From assembly GCF_000611645.1 (NCBI RefSeq), contig NW_014011529.1:1-10470 (forward strand): a DNA stretch of 10,470 bases. The letters are read 5' to 3'. Numbering within the stretch: the stretch's first letter is position 1; each line of letters starts with the position of its first letter. This document shows positions 8,443 to 10,470 of the stretch, in pieces. A model generated the notes under the pieces. It was not told where the DNA came from, ran no database searches, and saw only the letters and a program-made list of their open reading frames with translations. Made by a program: the position numbers and the translations under genes. Origin of the DNA: Monoraphidium neglectum. Lineage: Eukaryota; Chlorophyta; Chlorophyceae; Sphaeropleales; Selenastraceae.

Positions 8443-8859
8443 ACAATAAGAATGCACACACGTTTCCGCTGCCTGCGCGGGCTGTGCGGCAAACGCGCCA
8501 GCGTGCTGCCCAGCCCGGTGATGGCGCCCGCCGTATGCCTCCGGCCTGGTGTGCGCTTATGTTGATGGCTGACCTGGATGCGTCGGTCTTTGAAACGAAC
8601 GGCATCAACTAGAAACACACACATGCCATCAAATCACAACCGCCTCCTGCTCTGCCGCTCTCGTCGCGCTTAGTGCACGGGCGGCTCCAGGCTCCCCCCC
8701 CCTCCCCGCGCACACCCGACCTTGCTGCCACGGCTGGCGCGGCCCCGCGCTCTGGCTGCCGCTCACGCCTGCACCACGCGGCTCGATCCTGGCCGGCCGC
8801 TGGAGGCAGTACTCCCCCGCTCTTGAAGGTCATTGTGTGTGGTGCACCAGTGTTCAGTG

Positions 8860-8874
8860 TGTAAATCGATGTAA
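8860..8874 (+). terminator. Tandem TGTAA polyadenylation signals
   Basis: TGTAA occurs at 8860-8864 and again at 8870-8874 on the + strand. TGTAA is the standard chlorophyte poly(A) signal, cutting roughly 10-20 nt downstream, here in an AT-rich patch around 8885-8895. I take it as the 3' end of the transcript arriving from the left. Confidence 0.6.
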
Positions 8875-8889
8875 GCTCGCCTGAATCAT

Positions 8890-9260
8890 ATTATTCGTAA
8901 AGCACTATTACCAGTCAGCTGGGTGCGGCACGCTCTGGGTGCAAGGCGCGGCGCTTACGCCGCGACGGCAGCGCCTGGGTGCGTGGGGGGGCAGGGGGTG
9001 GGATGGCACGCCTGCTGTGCAGCTGGGGCGAAGCTGTTGGATGGCAGCTGCAAGGGCTGAAACCCCATCCCTTGGTCGCAACAGAGATGAATGCGTGCCA
9101 CAGGGTTGAAGGCAGGCAAGGCCAGCGGCGTTCGCGCGATGCGTCCGCTCCGCTGACGCGGCCGCCACAGGGTGGGCAGCCCAACCAGCCACCAAAGCCC
9201 ACAAGATCTCCACTACAGGGAGACAGGTCCAACCTGGGACCTGTAGCGCCGCCGCGCGCC
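8890..9260. other. Convergent intergenic spacer including the MSH5 3' UTR
   Basis: No coding region is supported here. A perfect 7-bp stem with a CTTA loop sits at 8947-8964. I could not find a TGTAA on the - strand between 9260 and 8000, so the MSH5 transcript end cannot be placed; it may use a variant signal. Confidence 0.5.
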
Positions 9261-10431
9261 TCATGCGTCCTCACCGCTCTCCTCCATCTGCCTCGCCGCC
9301 GCCGTTGGCCCCGCCTCGGCCGCGGCGGCCGCCGCGAGCAGCGCCGCGACAGCGGCAGGGTTTGACAGGTCAGCGGCCGCCAGCCGCCGCGCCAGCGCCC
9401 GGCTCCGCTCGTCCCGCTCCCGCAGCGGCGGCAGCGCCAGCCGCGCGACGGGCGCGCCGCGGCGCGCGGCAGCGACGACGGCTGCGGCGCGCCGCAGCAG
9501 CGCATCGGGGACGCCGCACATCCGCGCGCAGTGCAGCCCGAAGCTCGGCGCTGAGTGCCCGGGCGCCAGCTTGTACAAGAACACGGGCTCCTGCTGCCCT
9601 GCCGCCGCCCCTGACGCCCGGCCCTGCGGCCCATGCTGCCGCGGACGGTCACTGCCGCCGCCGCTGCCGCCGCCAACCTCGTCATCGCCGCCCTCGATCA
9701 GCACCCTCATCTCGTGGAACGCGATCTGGGGCGAGGGCGCCATAACCTCGGGCCGCGCGAGCTCGTGGAAGTGGGTGCAAGCCAGCAGCCGCGACGGGCG
9801 CGGCGCGAGGCCCGCAAAGTGGGAGAGCATGGAGGACAGCAGGCCGACGCCGTCCGAGGTTAGCGTGCCCTTGCCGAACTCGTCGATGACCACGACGGAG
9901 CGTTGGGTGGCGCGGTGCAGCATGGCCACGACCTGGGGGCGACGAGGGTTGGAGGGCGCATGGATTATCCAGGGTACTAAGGGGTGATTGGAGGGAACGG
10001 GTGTGTGTGGGCAAGAGAGGGGGACGCACCCGTGGTCGATGCAGCTGTCAGGTGCCAGTGGCTCCTCAATCAACGGATCCAATGGCCGATGGAACGGCGG
10101 CAACAGGAAAGCTTAAGCCCTGAGAGCCCGGCAGTCTCCCGCCCGCCGCACAGAGCAGAGGGGCCAATTGGCATCGCTGCCGCAGACATTGCCAGTGTCG
10201 CCCGGCCCCCCTCCAGTACCAAAGGGCCGCAGCGCAGCGGCGCCGTCAGGCGCTCGCGCGCGCGGGGTTTCGCGGGCCCACCTGCGCCAGGTCAGCGCAG
10301 AAGCTGCTCTGGTGCAGTGCCAGCTGCTCTTGGCTGAGGATGCGCGTGAGGATGCGGTCGCAGAGGCCCACAGTGGCGGAGGCTGCGGGGACAAAGGAGC
10401 CGACGTGGGCCATGTACACGATGAGCGCCAC
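9261..10431 (-). CDS. MSH5: MSH5, meiotic MutS homologue (C-terminal two exons)
   Basis: The exons are 10431-10282 (50 codons) and 9932-9261 (223 codons plus TGA), both phase 0. MSH5 pairs with MSH4 as a sliding clamp that stabilises recombination intermediates and promotes crossovers in the nucleus during meiosis. The first exon holds 'VALIVYMAHVGSFVPA' and 'HQSSFCADLAQ', equivalent to the family's signature-loop segment. The second holds Walker B 'VVVIDEFGKGT' (Asp 9884-9882, Glu 9881-9879), the ATPase His segment 'CTHFHEL', 'VFLYKLAPGH', 'SFGLHCARMCGVPD', then an Ala-rich tail. 'DEFGKGT' and the close match to plant MSH5 as I remember it separate it from MSH4 ('DELGRGT') and MSH2. Odd points are a Gly/Ser-rich insert at about 9591-9700 and Cys where Met is usual in the 'SFM' motif. 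Walker A and the N-terminal domains lie beyond the right edge. Confidence 0.93.
9933..10281 (-). other. MSH5 intron (349 nt, phase 0)
   Basis: On the - strand the donor is CAG/GTGGGC and the acceptor cgcccccag. The join gives 'CADLAQ' + 'VVAMLHRATQRS', matching the continuous MSH5 family sequence. No other feature is visible inside. Confidence 0.9.
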
Positions 10432-10470
10432 CTGGCGGTTGCAGGGGTGGGGGTGGGGGCGGGTTGGGAT
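10432..10470 (-). other. 3' end of the preceding MSH5 intron
   Basis: On the - strand a C-rich tract runs into ccgccag just before the Val codon at 10431. The residue before this Val in MSH5 proteins is normally Gln, which would come from the upstream exon. Confidence 0.8.

Larger units (their letters stand above)
7254..8859 (+). other. Probable long 3' UTR of the modular gene; no convincing CDS
   Basis: This 1.6-kb stretch follows the TAA stop and precedes paired TGTAA signals. Open frames here (such as 7548-8363 +) are rich in Arg, Ala, Pro and Cys, show no domain and have no matching splice context, so I treat them as chance products of GC-rich DNA. Local AT-rich patches include a TTTTATTTAAGA motif near 8049. 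The palindromes at 8357-8371 and 8416-8442 fall here. It could instead be a separate noncoding or unrecognised transcript. Confidence 0.45.

Noticed and set aside
8979..9685. Open frames on both strands overlapping the MSH5 tail
   Set aside because: They are frame shadows; the MSH5 frame alone carries conserved ATPase motifs.
9261..10431. MSH4 or MSH2 identity for the - strand gene
   Set aside because: 'DEFGKGT' after Walker B and the 'GSFVPA...SSFCADLAQ' context fit MSH5; MSH4 has 'DELGRGT'.
1..10470. CRISPR array, prophage, insertion sequence or operon
   Set aside because: No spaced direct repeats, transposase or integrase frames or bacterial gene packing are visible; the genes have spliceosomal introns.

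Overview
The window looks like nuclear DNA of a GC-rich green microalga (chlorophyte, probably Chlamydomonadales or Sphaeropleales). The signs are strong GC bias in coding and spacer DNA, genes split by many introns of about 230-380 nt with GT..AG ends, long GT/CA microsatellites inside introns, and the chlorophyte-type TGTAA polyadenylation signal. No species can be named from the sequence alone.

Two convergent protein genes are supported. From base 1 to 7253 on the + strand lies the 3' part of a large multi-exon gene; its start lies upstream of the window. I place 11 exons whose reading frames join without a break and give about 1,390 residues. The product is a tandem array of five related beta-sandwich-like modules. 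Each module opens with a Trp strand (F/Y-x-W-x-[LVA]), continues through a 'V-x-G-x-[IV]-x-V-x-N' strand and a 'C-[TRS]-[FY]' strand, and closes on a strand ending in a lone Cys. This consensus resembles repeat modules (DUF11-like or Ig-like) of large secreted bacterial proteins. I infer an extracellular or cell-wall protein; no function is known to me.

From 10431 down to 9261 on the - strand lie the last two exons of MSH5, the meiotic MutS homologue that acts with MSH4 in crossover formation. They carry the Walker B motif, the ATPase His loop and a C-terminal tail. Walker A and the rest of the protein lie beyond the right edge.

Between the two stop codons (7254-9260) I see no convincing gene. 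The first 1.6 kb is probably a long 3' UTR of the modular gene. It ends at paired TGTAA signals (8860-8874) and contains a striking near-perfect 27-nt palindrome. The last ~370 bp is a short convergent spacer that must hold the MSH5 3' UTR.

The points most worth a second look are the bacterial-like modular array in an alga, complementary GT and CA tracts in introns that could pair in the pre-mRNA, a stop codon embedded in an ideal splice donor, and the long palindromic 3' region.
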